Source: Pseudomonadota bacterium (lineage in GTDB: Bacteria; Pseudomonadota; Gammaproteobacteria; Steroidobacterales; Steroidobacteraceae). Taken from it: a stretch of 64,000 nt of DNA. Under the pieces are notes generated by a model that was not told where the DNA came from, made no database searches, and worked only from the letters and a program-made list of their open reading frames with translations. The stretch is from positions 1 to 64,000 of the forward strand of contig JAEWAF010000040.1 of NCBI GenBank assembly GCA_023391815.1, written 5' to 3'. The position numbers and the translations under genes are program-made. Shown here piece by piece: positions 1-8,858 of the stretch. Within the stretch, counting starts at the first letter, position 1; the number at the start of each line of letters is the position of its first letter.

Positions 1-118
1 ACGCAGACCACCGCCCCCTCTGAAGCAACGTCGACGCAAACCACCGACCCCGGTTACAAAACCCTAAACTTCACAACCAACGTCAACATCAACGTCAACG
101 ACAGCAAAGGAGAAACCC

Positions 119-478
119 ATGCCCCGCTACGCCGACGGATTCGTCATCGTCGTTCCGAAGAAAAACCTGAAAGCTTACGAGACCATTTCCAAGAAGGCCG
201 GCAAGGTCTGGAAGGAATACGGTGCGCTCGAGTACCGCGAGTGTGTCGGCGACGATCTCAAATCGAAGTTCGGGACGCCTTTCCCCAAGCTGTGCAACAC
301 CAAGCCCGGCGAAGTCATCATCTTCTCCTGGATCGTCTACAAGTCGAAGGCTCATCGCGACAAGGTCAATGCGAAAGTGATGAAGGACCCTCGTCTGCAG
401 CCGGAGGTGACCGGTGAGATGCCATTCGAGATGAAGCGCATGAGTTACGGCGGCTTCAGCGTGATCGTCGATCTTTGA
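119..478 (+). CDS. DUF1428 family protein (YbaA-like)
   Basis: A 119-residue cytosolic protein that matches the DUF1428 pattern along its whole length. It has a YADGFVIVVPKKNLKAY start, a KAGKVWKEYGALEYRECVGDD segment, and the conserved FSWIVYKSKAHRDKVNAKVM block followed by DPRL and a C-terminal MSYGGF motif. The family is a small dimeric alpha/beta-barrel (ferredoxin-like) group with no assigned reaction. The start is the ATG preceded by an AGGAG site seven bases upstream. The 118 bases before it hold a short stretch of repeated 'aacgtcaac' units but no recognisable gene. It stands alone: the next genes are on the other strand. Confidence 0.93.
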   Translation: MPRYADGFVIVVPKKNLKAYETISKKAGKVWKEYGALEYRECVGDDLKSKFGTPFPKLCNTKPGEVIIFSWIVYKSKAHRDKVNAKVMKDPRLQPEVTGEMPFEMKRMSYGGFSVIVDL

Positions 479-601
479 CTCAGCTGCGAAAGCGGCGCCG
501 GAGCGGCGATGAGCAAGATTCGGGAGCTGCCGGCCCGATCCTGCAAGAGAGGCGGGATCAGGCGAGGGGAAAACGAATCATACAAACGTCGGTCCGGCGA
601 G

Positions 602-640
602 CTCCGCGGCTGCCGCCGGGGTGGCGGGCAAGCCGCGGAG
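602..640 (-). terminator. Large hairpin downstream of the small membrane-protein gene
   Basis: A perfect 10-bp stem (602-611 with 631-640) encloses a second GC-rich inverted repeat. It lies just past the 3' end of the leftward 51-aa gene. There is no T-tract, so it is either a Rho-dependent or stabilising structure rather than a classical terminator. Confidence 0.3.
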
Positions 641-673
641 TCGGGTGTGAGGAGCGCATGATCGGCGCTCCTG

Positions 674-829
674 TCACTTCAGCTGCGTCACAGTCACGCT
701 GTAACCAACGTGCTCCATCGACTTGACACCAAAGGCACCGAAGGCGAGCGACACGGTGACGATGGCGACAGACATCAACATGCAAACGGCGCGCTGAGTG
801 GTCTGGCTGGCTTTGCTGACGGCGTACAT
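674..829 (-). CDS. Small single-pass membrane protein (51 aa)
   Basis: Reading the minus strand from an ATG at 829 gives a 51-residue protein starting MYAVSKASQTTQRAV. It has one strongly hydrophobic segment (about residues 16-37, CMLMSVAIVTVSLAFGAFG) and a short polar tail ending VTVTQLK. An AGGAG ribosome-binding site sits six bases upstream of this ATG. A second ATG two bases nearer the site is out of frame and too close to it. The hydrophobic and polar composition is far more protein-like than that of the longer overlapping frame. I do not recognise a family. It probably inserts in the inner membrane. Confidence 0.6.
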   Translation of the reverse strand: MYAVSKASQTTQRAVCMLMSVAIVTVSLAFGAFGVKSMEHVGYSVTVTQLK

Positions 830-1138
830 ACATTTCTCCTGTTTGGTTGCTTACTGAAGCCGCGTTATTGCGGTGTTCGTAGCTTCTGACGCGAGCACTT
901 CTCATAGGGTTGCAACGGCAGACGCGAAAAATGCGAGCTGCCGGCGAACCACGTCTGGTTACCGGTGAAAGCGGTGAAACAGGGGAGAAGCGCTGCGCCT
1001 CGCGCCCTTATTCGGACGCGACGGCGGCGGGGACCAGTACAGTTGAGAAGAGATGCGGGCCTTACACGGCGGATTCAGTAAAGGCCTTAGGGAGTGTGAT
1101 GCAGTTCACGGCGTCAGGCGGCGCCATGAACGAGAGAG
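830..1138. other. Intergenic stretch without a recognised gene
   Basis: About 310 bases between two leftward genes. It must hold the promoter and 5' leader of the 51-aa gene near 835-900 and the 3' end of the PBP7 transcript. No clear hairpin, repeat or coding frame is visible. Confidence 0.5.
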
Positions 1139-1996
1139 TTATTTGCCGGCGCGAGCCATCTTCGTACCGACGCCGCCTTCGATCCAGCGACGCACGCGAC
1201 GGGCGTCGGCGACACGGGTGAGCTTGCCGAACGAGTTGAGCAGCACGATCACGGTGGGGCGATCCTGAATGGTCGCCCGCATGACCAGGCACTGACCCGC
1301 GTCCTGGGTGAAGCCGGTCTTCTGGACCGAGATATCCCAGTCGTCCTTGGACGTGAGCGAATTGGTGTTGCGGAATTCGAGCAACTGACGACCCACCGGC
1401 ACGGTCAGGTGCTCGCTGGTCGAATACTCTTCGATCAACCGTTCATGAGAGGCCGCCATGACGAGCTTGACCAGGTCCGAGGCGGTGGCGACGTTGTCGG
1501 CCGACAGACCGGTAGGATCGACGAAGCGCGAGCTCTTCATGCCCAGCTCCCGCGCCTTGGCGTTCATGGCCTTGATGCAGGCCGGAAGTCCGCCTGTGTA
1601 AGCACGACACACCGCCTGGGCCGCGCGATTTTCCGACGACATCAGTGCCAGATGAAGCAGCTCGCCGCGGGTGAGCTTGGTGCCGACCAACAGGCGGGAG
1701 GCGGAAGCCTTGGTCTTGTCGCGGTCGACCTGCTGGATGCTCAGCATCTCATCCAGCGGCTGCTTGCCCTCGAGCACCACCAGCGCGGTCATCAGCTTGG
1801 TGATGGATGCGATCGGCATCACTTTTTGCGGTTGCTTGGAATACAGCACCGTCGCATCGCCTTCGTCCATGACCAGCACGGACGCGGATTTGGTCTGCAG
1901 CTTGCCGGAGGGCAGCGGCTGGGACCAGGAGAGCGGGGCGAGGAGCAGGGTGGAAGCGGCGAACAGCCAGGTGCGGAAGCGGAAAGTGGTTCGCAT
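1139..1996 (-). CDS. pbpG: D-alanyl-D-alanine endopeptidase (PBP7/PbpG family)
   Basis: A 285-residue exported penicillin-binding protein of the S11 peptidase family, which cuts D-Ala-mDAP cross-links during peptidoglycan remodelling. A Sec signal peptide covers about residues 1-25 (ending ...PLSWSQ). The three active-site motifs are all present: SITK at 64-67, SEN at 121-123 and KTG at 226-228. The start chosen is the ATG immediately before the signal peptide. The frame stays open 52 codons further upstream, but that extension has no function-like sequence and runs into the neighbouring MATE gene's start. It is divergently transcribed from that gene. Length fits PBP7 better than the larger DacA/DacC enzymes, which carry an extra C-terminal domain. 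Confidence 0.88.
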   Translation of the reverse strand: MRTTFRFRTWLFAASTLLLAPLSWSQPLPSGKLQTKSASVLVMDEGDATVLYSKQPQKVMPIASITKLMTALVVLEGKQPLDEMLSIQQVDRDKTKASASRLLVGTKLTRGELLHLALMSSENRAAQAVCRAYTGGLPACIKAMNAKARELGMKSSRFVDPTGLSADNVATASDLVKLVMAASHERLIEEYSTSEHLTVPVGRQLLEFRNTNSLTSKDDWDISVQKTGFTQDAGQCLVMRATIQDRPTVIVLLNSFGKLTRVADARRVRRWIEGGVGTKMARAGK

Positions 1997-2126
1997 CGCT
2001 GTGGATCGTGCCTTTAGTTCATGTTGATTCGATGACGGCAAAGGTAACTCATTTGCACCGCTTGCGAATGTGAGTTTTTCCCTGGTTAGCTCGTTGGTTG
2101 CGAGCGGCAAAACGCTCGCGGACCGG

Positions 2127-2132
2127 TACAAT
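2127..2132 (+). promoter_or_regulatory. -10-like element (TACAAT), leaderless start of the MATE gene
   Basis: TACAAT ends 10 bases before the ATG at 2143, and no ribosome-binding site fits between them. Transcription would begin close to the start codon. No good -35 hexamer is visible. Confidence 0.45.
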
Positions 2133-2142
2133 CGCGCCCCCC

Positions 2143-3597
2143 ATGTCCACATCCACTCCCGAGCAGGAAATCGGCCCCGTGAGCGGCGCCGAGTCCGCGG
2201 CCGCGCAGGCCAACCTTTCGTTCTGGCAGGTCGTGCGCCTGTCGTTGAAAGGTCAGCACCTCGATTACACGGCCGTGCCGTTGAATCGTGCCGTGCTGCT
2301 GCTCGCCGTACCCATGGTCCTGGAAATGATCATGGAGTCGCTGTTTGCCGTCGTCGACGTGTTCTGGGTGTCGCGACTCGGCTCCGATGCGATCGCGGTG
2401 GTCGGGCTCACCGAATCGGTGATGACCATCATCTATGCGGTCGCGATCGGCATTTCCTTCGCCGCCACCGCGATTGTGGCGAGGCGCATCGGTGAGAAGG
2501 ATGCGGAGCGAGCCTCGCAGGCCGCGGGCCAGATCATCCTGCTTGGCGCCACATTCTCGGCGGCCATCGGCTTGGTGCTCAGCTATTTCGCGCCGGACAT
2601 CATGCGATTGATGGGCGCCAGCGAGAGCGTGGTGACGCTGGGCAGCGACTTCGCTCGCGTGATGCTCGGCTGCAATGTGACTGTGTTCATGATCTTCCTG
2701 ATCAACGCCATCTTTCGCGGGGCCGGCGACGCGGTGCTGGCCATGCGCACGCTGTGGCTCGCGAACGCTTTGAACATTGTGCTCGGTCCATTTTTCATTT
2801 TCGGCTGGGGACCGTTTCCGGAGCTGGGCGTGACCGGCGCGGCGGTGGCGACCAACATCGGGCGCGGCATCGGCGTGCTGTATCAATTGTGGCACCTGGC
2901 GGGATTTCACAGCCGCGTGCGGGTTCGGCTGCGGCATCTGAAGCCTGCCTGGGCGGATTTGCAGGCCATCCTGAGCACCGCCGGCACGGGCATCGCCCAA
3001 TTGCTGATCAGCACCACCAGCTGGGTCGGTCTGTTCAAGATCCTGGCGGCATTCGGTAGCGCGGCGTTGGCCGGCTACACGATTGCAATGCGAATCGTGA
3101 TGTTCGCGTTGATGCCCGCCTGGGGGCTGGCGAACGCGGGTGCGACACTCGTCGGACAGAACCTCGGCGCCGGTAAACCCGAGCGCGCCGAGCAGGCCAT
3201 CTGGATCGCGACTCGCTTCAATGTGATGTTTCTCGGCATCGTCGGCCTGATATTCGTGCTTGGATCGGGTCCGCTGGTTCGGCTGTTTACCGACGATCCG
3301 CCGGTGCTCGAGCAGGGCATCCGCGCTCTGTGGATCGTGAGTCTGGCGTTTCCCTTGTATGCAGCCGGCATGTGCCTGGAAGCGGCATTCAACGGCGCCG
3401 GCGACACCTGGACGCCGACCCGGCTGAATTTCTTCTGTTTCTGGCTTGGACAGATTCCACTGGCATGGCTGCTGGCGGACTTCTTCGAGCTGGGGCCGTT
3501 GGGTGTATTCATTGCGGTACCCGTCGGCTTTTCCGTGCTGGCGCTATGGAGCCTGGCGTTGTTCAGGCGCGGGCGGTGGAAACAGCAGCAGGTGTGA
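2143..3597 (+). CDS. MATE family multidrug/Na+ exporter
   Basis: A 484-residue, 12-helix inner-membrane antiporter of the NorM/MATE type, which exports cationic drugs or metabolites using a Na+ or H+ gradient. After a hydrophilic N-terminus of about 45 residues, the two MATE halves follow. The first contains PMVLEMIMESLFAVVDVFWVS and INAIFRGAGDAVLAM. The second contains the matching NAGATLVGQNLGAGKPERAE and LEAAFNGAGDTWTPT segments, the internal pseudo-repeat typical of the family. The ATG at 2143 follows a -10-like box directly, with no Shine-Dalgarno sequence. An in-frame ATG 45 bases upstream overlaps that box and is unlikely. The substrate cannot be told from sequence. Confidence 0.93.
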   Translation: MSTSTPEQEIGPVSGAESAAAQANLSFWQVVRLSLKGQHLDYTAVPLNRAVLLLAVPMVLEMIMESLFAVVDVFWVSRLGSDAIAVVGLTESVMTIIYAVAIGISFAATAIVARRIGEKDAERASQAAGQIILLGATFSAAIGLVLSYFAPDIMRLMGASESVVTLGSDFARVMLGCNVTVFMIFLINAIFRGAGDAVLAMRTLWLANALNIVLGPFFIFGWGPFPELGVTGAAVATNIGRGIGVLYQLWHLAGFHSRVRVRLRHLKPAWADLQAILSTAGTGIAQLLISTTSWVGLFKILAAFGSAALAGYTIAMRIVMFALMPAWGLANAGATLVGQNLGAGKPERAEQAIWIATRFNVMFLGIVGLIFVLGSGPLVRLFTDDPPVLEQGIRALWIVSLAFPLYAAGMCLEAAFNGAGDTWTPTRLNFFCFWLGQIPLAWLLADFFELGPLGVFIAVPVGFSVLALWSLALFRRGRWKQQQV

Positions 3598-3774
3598 TGG
3601 GGACGGCGGTCGCAGAAAGAATTTCGTCCGCCTTGTAACCTTTTGGGATTTCGCCCCGTCCAAAGAGGAACTGCGCTCCCAAGCCCGGGTGCTTAGGGGT
3701 GCAACTGAAGGTCGAGATCGGTGTTCTAACCCTGACCTCGCGCCGACTGAAGGACCCCGGTCGTGGAATCAGCA

Positions 3775-5094
3775 ATGAAAAGCAGTGCAAATCAGTCTTC
3801 CATGCGTTACGAAGCCGGTGCGGCGGTGACGCCGTTTCCGACGCGTCCCGCGGAATCCCGGCCGGCCGCTCCGGTTCATGAAGTAGCGCCCGCGGTTACT
3901 GAGGGAGCGGCTGATGATCATCACGGCGGTTCGTTCACCCGGATCAATCCCATGAAGGCGCTGATTGCCGCCGCCGTCATCGCGGCCCTGGGCGTCGGAG
4001 CATGGGTTGCTACACGCAATCCGTCCACGCCGGCGATTGCGGCGCCCGCACCCAGTGTCGCACCGGTCGAGCTCGCGGCGGTGGATATCACGACCGTCGA
4101 ATCACGTGTCATTTCTCGCGCGCTGCCCTTGTCCGGCAACATCGCGCCGTTCGTGCAGGCCACCTTGAAATCGAAGGTCGGCGGTGAAGTCGAGCAGTTG
4201 AAACTGCGCGAGGGTCAGGATGTGCGTGAAGGCGATGTGATCGCCCGCGTCGACACTCGCAATCTGCAAGCTCAATACGATCGTGAAGCGGCGGCGGTGG
4301 AGAAGGCGCGCGCCGATCTGGATCTCGCCCGTCTGAACCGCGACAAGAATCGTCAGCTGCTGGAACAGAAGTTCATCTCGCAGAACACGTTCGAGCAAAC
4401 CGAGAGCGCGTACGCCGGCAGCGTCGCGAGCTTCAAGCTCGCCGAAGCACAGGCCCGCGTTGCCAAGATCAATCTCGACGATGCCCTGATTCGCGCACCG
4501 TTCTCCGGGACGATCGCGAAACGGCTGGTGCAGCCGGGCGAGAAGGTGTCGCCCGATTCCGCCATCGTGACACTGGTCGATCTGAAGCAGATGGTTCTGG
4601 AAGCGGCCGTGCCGTCGGCGGAGATTCCGTCGGTGCGTGTCGGTCAGAAGGTCCGTTTCCGCGTCGGTGGTTTCGGCGATCGCGTGTTCGAAGGCGAAGT
4701 GCAGCGGATCAATCCGGTCACGGCCGACAACTCGCGCGCCATCACTATTTATATCGCCGTGCCCAATCCGGACAGCGCGCTCAAGGGCGGCATGTTCGCG
4801 CAAGGCCAGCTGATGCTGAGCTCGATGCAGCCGGTGCTCTCGGTCTCGCAGCGCGCGATTCGCGATGACGCCGGTGTCTCTTATGTTTACGTTCTGCGCG
4901 ACGAGAAGATCGTTCGCACGCCGGTGAAGGTCGGTCCGCGGACCGAAGGTGAAGCGTTCGTTGAAGTCCGCGACGGTCTCAGTGCCGGCGATCGAGTCAT
5001 CGTTGCCGACATCGGCGATGACAAAGCCGGTGCGGTGGCTCGCGTGCGCGCCACCGAAACGACGGCCGCCAAGACTGAAATCGCCAGCAACTAA
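3775..5094 (+). CDS. RND efflux periplasmic adaptor (membrane fusion protein)
   Basis: A 439-residue HlyD/AcrA-type adaptor linking an inner-membrane RND pump to an outer-membrane channel. An unusually long cytosolic N-terminus of about 55 residues precedes a single membrane anchor (MKALIAAAVIAALGVGAWVA). The barrel-sandwich hybrid half (SGNIAPFVQATLKSKVGGEV), a coiled-coil hairpin (YDREAAAVEKARADLDLARL through QNTFEQTES), the second lipoyl half (IRAPFSGTIAKRLVQPGEKV) and the beta-barrel follow in order. The ATG at 3775 has a weak GGAA upstream, and a GTG 12 bases earlier is possible. It ends 17 bases before the pump gene, so the two form an operon. No outer-membrane factor gene lies nearby. 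Confidence 0.93.
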   Translation: MKSSANQSSMRYEAGAAVTPFPTRPAESRPAAPVHEVAPAVTEGAADDHHGGSFTRINPMKALIAAAVIAALGVGAWVATRNPSTPAIAAPAPSVAPVELAAVDITTVESRVISRALPLSGNIAPFVQATLKSKVGGEVEQLKLREGQDVREGDVIARVDTRNLQAQYDREAAAVEKARADLDLARLNRDKNRQLLEQKFISQNTFEQTESAYAGSVASFKLAEAQARVAKINLDDALIRAPFSGTIAKRLVQPGEKVSPDSAIVTLVDLKQMVLEAAVPSAEIPSVRVGQKVRFRVGGFGDRVFEGEVQRINPVTADNSRAITIYIAVPNPDSALKGGMFAQGQLMLSSMQPVLSVSQRAIRDDAGVSYVYVLRDEKIVRTPVKVGPRTEGEAFVEVRDGLSAGDRVIVADIGDDKAGAVARVRATETTAAKTEIASN

Positions 5095-5111
5095 GCGGCC
5101 GGCCGGCGCAC

Positions 5112-8100
5112 ATGTGGATCACACGCACCAGTATCAATCAGCCCGTCTTCGCGACCATGGTCATGCTGGCCCTGGTCGTGCTCGGCCTGTATTCGTACCG
5201 CCTGCTGCCGGTCGAGCAGATGCCCGAGATCAATGTGCCGCAGGCATTCGTCACGGTGTCCTATCCGGGCGCGTCGCCCGAAGCCATCGAGAACGACGTC
5301 GTCAAGCCGCTCGAGAACGTCATCAACAGCGTCGAGGGCGTCAAGAACATCTACAGCACGGCGCGCGAGGGTAACGCGTTCCTGATGATCGACTTCCGGA
5401 TGGAGGTCGACAGTGTCGCGGCCACTCAGGAAGTGCGCGACAAAGTCGCTCAGATCCGCTCGGGGCTGCCGCGTGAGGTTCGCGAGCCCACTATTTCACG
5501 AGCCACCAACGACAGCTCCACCCAGCCCGTCGTCAGTCTGGTTGTCTATTCCACCAAGCGCAGCCTGCGCGAGGTCTCCACGATCGTCGATCAGCAGATC
5601 GTCAAACGGCTGCAGAATTCCTACGGTGTCGGCAACGTGTCGACCGGCGGCGCCGTGGAGCGCCAGGTGCAGATCTTCCTGCGGCCGGAACAGTTGCAGA
5701 GTTTTCGCGTCGGCGTCGATCAGGTGATCGCAGCGGTGCGGGCCGCCAACCAGGATCTGCCCGCCGGCATGATCTCGCGCGGTTCGACCGAACAGCTGGT
5801 CCGCGTCGAAGGCAAGATGAAGAATCCGCGCGACTTCGAGCGCATCATCGTGGCGAACCAGGGCGGCGCTCCGGTGTACTTGCATCAGGTCGCCGACATC
5901 GTCGACGGCGAGGCCGAAGAGCAATCCATCTCTCGCATGAACGGCCAGCGATCGGTGTCGCTGGACGTATATAAGGTTCAGGCGGCCAACATGGTCGAGG
6001 TCGGCAAAGGCGTCGACGAAGCGGTCGCCGATCTGAAGTCGCGACTGCCCTCGGACATCGTGATACGCACGATGTGGTCCGACGCCAAGTTCATCGAAGG
6101 CTCGCTCGATCGGGTGAAGGAAACCATCATCGAGGGCGCGCTGCTCACGATTCTGATCGTGTTCCTGTTCCTGCACTCGTGGCGCTCCACCGTCATCACG
6201 GGTCTGACGTTGCCCATCTCGGTGATCGCGAGCTTCACGGCGCTGCATGCGTTCGGCTTCTCGCTCAACTTCATGACCTTGATGGCGCTGTCGTTGTGTA
6301 TCGGTCTGCTGATCGACGATGCCATCGTGGTGCGCGAGAACATCGTGCGTCATGCGGACATGGGCAAGAGCCATCGCACGGCCGCGCTCGACGGCACCAG
6401 CGAAATCGGCCTGGCAGTGATGGCGACGACGTTCGCGATTCTCGCCGTGTTCATCCCGGTGGCATTCATGAGCGGTATCATCGGCAAGTTCTTCCTGCCG
6501 TTCGGTATCACGGTCGCCGTCGCGGTGCTGGTGTCGCTGTTCGTGAGCTTCACGCTCGACCCGATGCTGTCCTCGGTCTGGCCGGATCCGAGCGAAGGTC
6601 GGTTCCGTCGCGTGCCTTGGCTGGGCAAAGTGATGGAACGCGTCGAAGCGGTCATCGACTATGCGCACCGTGTTTACGACAGGTTGCTGCGTTGGGCGCT
6701 GAGCGGTCGTCGTTACGGCATCACTCGCCGCGCCAGCATCAGCCCGCGCGCGTTACTGCTTGTGATTGCCGGACTCTCTTTCTTCGGCAGCTTTGCGATC
6801 GTGCCGCTGGTGGGCACCGAGTTCGTGCCGCAGCAGGACGAGGGCATCATGTTCATGCGCATGAACACGCCGATCGGCTCGAGCCTCGAATATACGGATG
6901 CGAAGATTCGCGACGCCGAAGATGCCATTCGCGAGATCGATGGCGTCGACAGCATTCTCACGACCGTCGGCACCGATGAAGGTCGTAACTATGCCCGCGT
7001 GCGCATCCTGCTGAAGGACAAGTTGCTGTTCAAACGTCCGCCGCAGAAGCAGATCGAAGAGCAGATCCGCAAGCGTCTGTCGAACATGGCCGGGTTGAGC
7101 TTGACGGTGCAGGGTCAGAACCAGCCGGTCGTGATCTCCATTCTCGGTCCCGAGAATGCCAAGCTGACCGAGCTGTCGCAGGAGCTGATCGCGCGCCTGT
7201 CGAAGATTCCCGGCATCGCCGACCTCGAGAGCAGCGAGCGCGGCGCGAATCCGACCATTGCCGTGCGGATCAAGAACGAGCTCGCCAGCGACCTCGGTTT
7301 GACCACCGCGAGCATCGGCAACGCGCTGCGTCCGTTGATCGCGGGCGATCAGATCAGCACCTGGCTCGGGCCCGACGGTCAGGACTACGATGTGATCGTG
7401 CAATTGCCCAAGCAGCGACGCGAGATCGTGTCGGATCTGGGCGATCTGTATGTGAGCAGCACGCGCACCGATGCAAACGGCAATCCGATGCTGGTGCCGA
7501 TCCGGCAGATCGCCGACTTCGTCGAAACCACCAGCCCACAACAGATCAAGCGACTCAACCTGCAACGTCGCATCACCATTTACGGTAACGCGCAGGGTCG
7601 GCCGTCGGGCGACGTCGGCACCGATGCCGAGAAGATCGTGAAGGCCATGCAGCTGCCGCCGGGCTATCGCTTCGATGTGAGCGGCGCGCAGCGGGAAATG
7701 AATGAAACATCGGCCGCCGCCGGCGCCGCGCTCGGCCTTGCGGTCATCTTCATCTACCTGGTGCTGGCGTCGCAGTTCGGCAGCTTCCTGCAGCCGGTGG
7801 CGATCATGGCCTCACTGCCGTTGTCGCTGATCGGTGTGTTGCTCGCCCTGGCGATGACCGGCACGACGCTGAACATCTTCTCCATCATCGGCTTCATCAT
7901 GCTGATGGGCCTGGTGACCAAGAACGCGATTCTGCTGGTGGACTTCACCAACCAGGCGATCCGCGATGGACGCAGCGTGCGCGAGGCGATCTTCGAAGCG
8001 GGGCAAGTGCGTCTGCGCCCGATCCTGATGACGACGCTCGCGATGATCTTCGGCATGTTGCCAATGGCCATCGGCGTCGGTGCGGGTGGCGAGCTGCTCG

Positions 8101-8324
8101 CGCCGATGGGTCGCGCGGTCATCGGCGGCGTGATCACGTCGACGCTGCTGACACTGCTGATCGTGCCGGTGCTCTATACCTACATTTACGGCTTCACTCA
8201 GCGGGTCAAAGCGTACTGGCGCCGTGGTCAGCATCACGAAGCCAGTGCTCAAGTGGCCGGGCCTGAGCAGTCGGTGCTCGTCGATCAAACCGCCGACCCA
8301 TCCGGCACTCCTCGGACGACCTGA
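5112..8324 (+). CDS. RND efflux pump, inner-membrane transporter (AcrB/MexB superfamily)
   Basis: A 1070-residue proton-driven pump of the HAE-type RND family that works as a trimer with the adaptor just upstream. The N-terminal helix (ITRTSINQPVFATMVMLALV) and porter domain lead to helix 4, with the proton-relay aspartates in GLLIDDAIVVREN. The second half repeats the plan, ending in the GLVTKNAILLVDFTNQ and RPILMTTLAMIFGMLPMAIG motifs. It is full length for the family. The last 40 residues are a hydrophilic cytosolic tail. The ATG at 5112 has no strong ribosome-binding site, suggesting translation coupled to the adaptor. The substrate is unknown, and the pair would borrow a TolC-like channel encoded elsewhere. 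Confidence 0.95.
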   Translation: MWITRTSINQPVFATMVMLALVVLGLYSYRLLPVEQMPEINVPQAFVTVSYPGASPEAIENDVVKPLENVINSVEGVKNIYSTAREGNAFLMIDFRMEVDSVAATQEVRDKVAQIRSGLPREVREPTISRATNDSSTQPVVSLVVYSTKRSLREVSTIVDQQIVKRLQNSYGVGNVSTGGAVERQVQIFLRPEQLQSFRVGVDQVIAAVRAANQDLPAGMISRGSTEQLVRVEGKMKNPRDFERIIVANQGGAPVYLHQVADIVDGEAEEQSISRMNGQRSVSLDVYKVQAANMVEVGKGVDEAVADLKSRLPSDIVIRTMWSDAKFIEGSLDRVKETIIEGALLTILIVFLFLHSWRSTVITGLTLPISVIASFTALHAFGFSLNFMTLMALSLCIGLLIDDAIVVRENIVRHADMGKSHRTAALDGTSEIGLAVMATTFAILAVFIPVAFMSGIIGKFFLPFGITVAVAVLVSLFVSFTLDPMLSSVWPDPSEGRFRRVPWLGKVMERVEAVIDYAHRVYDRLLRWALSGRRYGITRRASISPRALLLVIAGLSFFGSFAIVPLVGTEFVPQQDEGIMFMRMNTPIGSSLEYTDAKIRDAEDAIREIDGVDSILTTVGTDEGRNYARVRILLKDKLLFKRPPQKQIEEQIRKRLSNMAGLSLTVQGQNQPVVISILGPENAKLTELSQELIARLSKIPGIADLESSERGANPTIAVRIKNELASDLGLTTASIGNALRPLIAGDQISTWLGPDGQDYDVIVQLPKQRREIVSDLGDLYVSSTRTDANGNPMLVPIRQIADFVETTSPQQIKRLNLQRRITIYGNAQGRPSGDVGTDAEKIVKAMQLPPGYRFDVSGAQREMNETSAAAGAALGLAVIFIYLVLASQFGSFLQPVAIMASLPLSLIGVLLALAMTGTTLNIFSIIGFIMLMGLVTKNAILLVDFTNQAIRDGRSVREAIFEAGQVRLRPILMTTLAMIFGMLPMAIGVGAGGELLAPMGRAVIGGVITSTLLTLLIVPVLYTYIYGFTQRVKAYWRRGQHHEASAQVAGPEQSVLVDQTADPSGTPRTT

Positions 8325-8393
8325 CACATCAGCGGTTGAGCTGAGCAAAATGGTGTGTCATTTTACGACGCACCTGTTGTCGCGGAGTCGCGC

Positions 8394-8816
8394 GTGTCCT
8401 CCGATCCTGCTCAAGCGCTCGCCGAGCGTTCCGCCGAGGCGATGTACGCCAACGATCGTGCCTCGCAAGGCCTGGGCATTCGGCTCGTCGAAGTGCGGCC
8501 GGGCTACGCCAAGCTCGCGATGTCGGTGCGCGAGGACATGCTGAATGGCCACTCGTCATGTCACGGCGGCTTCATTTTTTCCCTCGCGGACAGCGCCTTC
8601 GCATTCTCATGCAATTCACACGGCGGCACCGTCGTGGCCGCTGCGGCATCGATCGATTTCCTCGCGCCCGCGCAGGGCGGCGACGAGCTGACGGCGGTCG
8701 CCGTCGAGCGTTGGCGGTCCAAGCGCAACGGTGTATATGAAGTGACCGTCGCCAATCAGCGCGGCGAGACGATCGCGTTGTTCCGCGGCCGCTCGCATCA
8801 GATTCGCGAGCCATAG
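8394..8816 (+). CDS. paaI: Hydroxyphenylacetyl-CoA thioesterase PaaI
   Basis: A 140-residue hotdog-fold thioesterase. PaaI hydrolyses ring-hydroxylated phenylacetyl-CoA derivatives that would otherwise trap CoA during aerobic phenylacetate degradation. Family marks are the N-terminal ALAERSAEAMYANDRASQGL, the active-site segment NGHSSCHGGFIFSLADSAFA with its HGG and catalytic Asp, and the DFLAPAQGGDELTAVA strand. The GTG at 8394 is chosen because GGAG lies six bases upstream and the protein then begins MSSDPAQALAE as in relatives. An in-frame GTG 39 bases earlier lacks a ribosome-binding site. The gene precedes paaK by 42 bases, and no other paa genes (monooxygenase, ring opening) are in the window. 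Confidence 0.88.
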   Translation: MSSDPAQALAERSAEAMYANDRASQGLGIRLVEVRPGYAKLAMSVREDMLNGHSSCHGGFIFSLADSAFAFSCNSHGGTVVAAAASIDFLAPAQGGDELTAVAVERWRSKRNGVYEVTVANQRGETIALFRGRSHQIREP

Positions 8817-8858
8817 TCTGCAAGCACACTCTCGAATGCAGCCTTGCACGAGGAGAGC

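Noticed and set aside
558..905. 115-codon leftward frame over the 51-aa gene
   Set aside because: Arg/His-rich shadow; the shorter frame has a ribosome-binding site and a membrane helix.
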